Source of the DNA: Candidatus Methanomethylophilaceae archaeon | GTDB taxonomy: Archaea; Thermoplasmatota; Thermoplasmata; Methanomassiliicoccales; Methanomethylophilaceae | Direction of reading: 5' to 3' | Length of the DNA: 7,585 bases | Assembly (NCBI GenBank): GCA_011620825.1 | Contig: WOYN01000023.1 | Location: 1-7,585, forward strand | Shown here: positions 6,038 through 7,585 of the stretch, piece after piece | Layout of the letters: each line of letters begins with the position of its first letter | How positions within the stretch are numbered: position 1 is the first letter of the stretch | The notes under the pieces: generated by a model | Databases searched by the model: none | What the model was told of the DNA's origin: nothing | Seen by the model: only the letters and a program-made list of their open reading frames with translations | Program-made: the position numbers and the translations under genes

Positions 6038-7366
6038 ATGATGAACGAACAAGAACTAACACCCCACTACGAAGAACTGAAAAGGGTGCTGAAGGACAAA
6101 GTCGACGACGAACAGATTATGAACGAACTGAAGAAGTACGTCAACGAGTTCCACATCTCCCCCGAGGCAGCCAAGAGAGGAATACTCCGTAAATACGGGG
6201 CGCTCGAGCAGACTCCGTTCCAGTCCTCGTCCGTGGTCAAGAAGATCCGGGATCTGAACGGCACGGAGGCGAGCGTCGACATGCTTGTCAAAGCGATATA
6301 TGTCGAAAAGAAGGACATAACGGTCAAGGGGAGCCCCAAGACCATAATATCCGGATTGATAGGCGACGAGACGGGGACCGCATCGTTCACCGTCTGGGAA
6401 GGGAAACAGGTCGAAATGGAGAAGGGCGCCGTATACTGGTTAAAGAACGCCTACGCCAAGACCTGGAACGAGAAGATACAGATCAACATCGGCGCACGCG
6501 GAAGTGTCGAAAAAGCCGACGGGATGCGAGTGGACGTACCTGACAGAAGCATCTCCATGGAGTCTTCCGACGTCAAAATAGGGCAGATCTCGGGAGGGAT
6601 GGGAAACGTCACCGTGACCGGGCGCATAATATCCGCCGAGGAACGCAACGTGACGGTGAAGGGCGAGCCCAAGACTGTCTACTCCGGAATGATCGCCGAC
6701 GACACCGGGAAGATCCAGTATTCTGCATGGAACGATTTCGGCCTCAAGGAAGGCGAGACCGTCTGCGTCAAGAACGCATACATACGCTCCTGGAAGGGCA
6801 TACCTCAGCTCAACATGGGCGAAAGGTGCGAGGTCAGCAGGGTCGATGACACTTTCGGCAACGATATCGCCGATGTTATTGTCACTAAGAAAATAGGCGA
6901 CATAGTCAGAACAGGCGGCGGGCTGGACATCAACGTTATCGGGACCGTTGTCGACATGAGACGCGGGAGCGGCCTGATCGAGCGGTGCCCGGAGTGCAAC
7001 CGGTCCATAGTCAACGGGGAATGTCAGGCCCATGGAAGGGTCGAGCCCGTCATGGACCTGAGGATGAAACTTACGCTCGACGACGGTACGGGCGCCATAA
7101 GCGCGATAGTCAACCGCGATCTCACAGAGCGTCTCACAGGCGTGACACTGGGCATGGCCCAGGGGCTCGCTAAGGCAAGAGGCAGCACGGAGCCCATCGA
7201 ACGAGAGCTGGCCAAATCGATGCTCATCAGGAAACTTTCCATGACCGGGAACGTCATGAGCGACGATTACGGACCTATGATGATCGTAAGGAAGGCCGAG
7301 ATCGTCAACGAGGACCTGACCGCCGAAGCTAAAAAACTGCTCGATGAAGTGGAGGCTTCCCTATGA
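6038..7366 (+). CDS. rpa: Replication protein A (single-stranded DNA-binding protein), three OB folds with zinc finger
   Basis: A 442-residue archaeal RPA that coats single-stranded DNA in replication, repair and recombination. Seen: a charged helical N-terminal region (about 1-60); OB fold A (about 75-160); OB fold B (about 185-270); and a C-terminal OB fold C (about 285-425) broken by a zinc finger with Cys317, Cys320, Cys329 and His332. OB folds A and B are clearly alike: TVKGSPKT at 95-102 matches TVKGEPKT at 206-213, and KNAY recurs at 136-139 and 245-248, which shows internal duplication. The start is one of two adjacent ATG codons (6038 or 6041). The second gives Shine-Dalgarno spacing nearer to that of its neighbours. 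The gene ends in an ATGA overlap with the next gene, as expected for the RPA operon of euryarchaea. Confidence 0.95.
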   Translation: MMNEQELTPHYEELKRVLKDKVDDEQIMNELKKYVNEFHISPEAAKRGILRKYGALEQTPFQSSSVVKKIRDLNGTEASVDMLVKAIYVEKKDITVKGSPKTIISGLIGDETGTASFTVWEGKQVEMEKGAVYWLKNAYAKTWNEKIQINIGARGSVEKADGMRVDVPDRSISMESSDVKIGQISGGMGNVTVTGRIISAEERNVTVKGEPKTVYSGMIADDTGKIQYSAWNDFGLKEGETVCVKNAYIRSWKGIPQLNMGERCEVSRVDDTFGNDIADVIVTKKIGDIVRTGGGLDINVIGTVVDMRRGSGLIERCPECNRSIVNGECQAHGRVEPVMDLRMKLTLDDGTGAISAIVNRDLTERLTGVTLGMAQGLAKARGSTEPIERELAKSMLIRKLSMTGNVMSDDYGPMMIVRKAEIVNEDLTAEAKKLLDEVEASL

Positions 7367-7585
7367 ACACCAGGGAAACGGCATGGAGGCTGTTCGCAGG
7401 CGAACTTAACAGCTCCTCGGTATCGGTCAAGGGCGACGAGGAGATGTCCCCCACGTATCTGGTGACCAGGCTCGGAGCGATGGTGAACAGGGTGCTCGTG
7501 GCCGGTGTGCTTACGGAAAAGGAGAACATCGGCAGCGAAGACGAGCCCCTCTGGAGAGGACGCATTCAGGACGTCGGCGGGAGCT
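7363..7585 (+). CDS. RPA-associated protein (COG3390 type), N-terminal part (cut by window edge)
   Basis: First 74 residues of the protein usually encoded right after RPA in euryarchaea and reported to work with it in binding single-stranded DNA. Seen: a short N-terminal helix (MNTRETAWRLFAGEL), then SPTYLVTRLGAMVNRVLVAGVLTE (29-52, in two blocks), a family-like segment that opens an OB fold, then PLWRGRIQDVGGS (62-74), consistent with the OB-fold strand after it. The ATG shares the ATGA overlap with the RPA stop and has GGAGG at 7351-7355, seven bases upstream. The reading frame is open to the edge of the window. Name rests on this recognisable N-terminus plus position; the C-terminal half cannot be seen. 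Confidence 0.85.
   Translation, partial: MNTRETAWRLFAGELNSSSVSVKGDEEMSPTYLVTRLGAMVNRVLVAGVLTEKENIGSEDEPLWRGRIQDVGGS

Noticed and set aside
6001..6192. Short plus-strand frame starting at the ATG upstream of RPA
   Set aside because: Its ATG lies before the predicted transcript start and has no binding site. Most of it overlaps RPA out of frame and gives an arginine-rich, low-quality protein.
6440..7033. Minus-strand open frame (197 codons) opposite RPA
   Set aside because: It lies antisense to the OB folds and zinc finger of RPA, with no motif, promoter or binding site of its own.

Overview
The window looks like ordinary chromosomal DNA from a euryarchaeon, most likely the class Thermoplasmata and perhaps a Methanomassiliicoccales-type methanogen. 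The evidence for Archaea is direct. It has a PurP-type purine enzyme, an archaeal multi-OB replication protein A with a zinc finger, the RPA-associated protein beside it, an XPD helicase with iron-sulfur cysteines, and TATA-box promoters about 25 bases before gene starts. The narrower placement is inference. It rests on moderately GC-rich coding sequence, a small protein that resembles a Thermoplasmata family, and the fact that all six visible stop codons are TGA.

Left part, minus strand (read right to left from about 4800 to 1): a class I aspartate-type aminotransferase with its own promoter; a class V aminotransferase with its own promoter and a TTG start; serA, overlapping the previous gene by four bases; a 128-residue winged-helix-like protein of unknown function 16 bases further on; and the N-terminal 142 residues of an XPD-family DNA helicase cut by the window edge. 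The class V aminotransferase and SerA form a plausible two-step route from 3-phosphoglycerate to phosphoserine. The helicase may be read from the same transcript.

Centre: purP (minus strand) encodes the archaeal formate- and ATP-dependent enzyme of IMP synthesis. It appears to be transcribed with almost no leader. It diverges from the RPA gene across a 136-base region that holds both promoters, a perfect 7+7 inverted repeat beside the RPA TATA box, and a small GNRA-type hairpin that overlaps the RPA ribosome binding site.

Right part, plus strand: the RPA gene (three OB folds, the last with a zinc finger) overlaps by four bases the start of the gene for its associated protein (COG3390 type), which runs off the window.

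There are no rRNA or tRNA genes, CRISPR arrays, insertion sequences or phage genes, and no gap over 300 bases lacks a gene. I see no strong candidate for a wholly new system. The points most worth checking are the unknown gene between serA and xpd, the inverted repeats upstream of RPA and xpd, and the likely role of the class V aminotransferase in serine synthesis.
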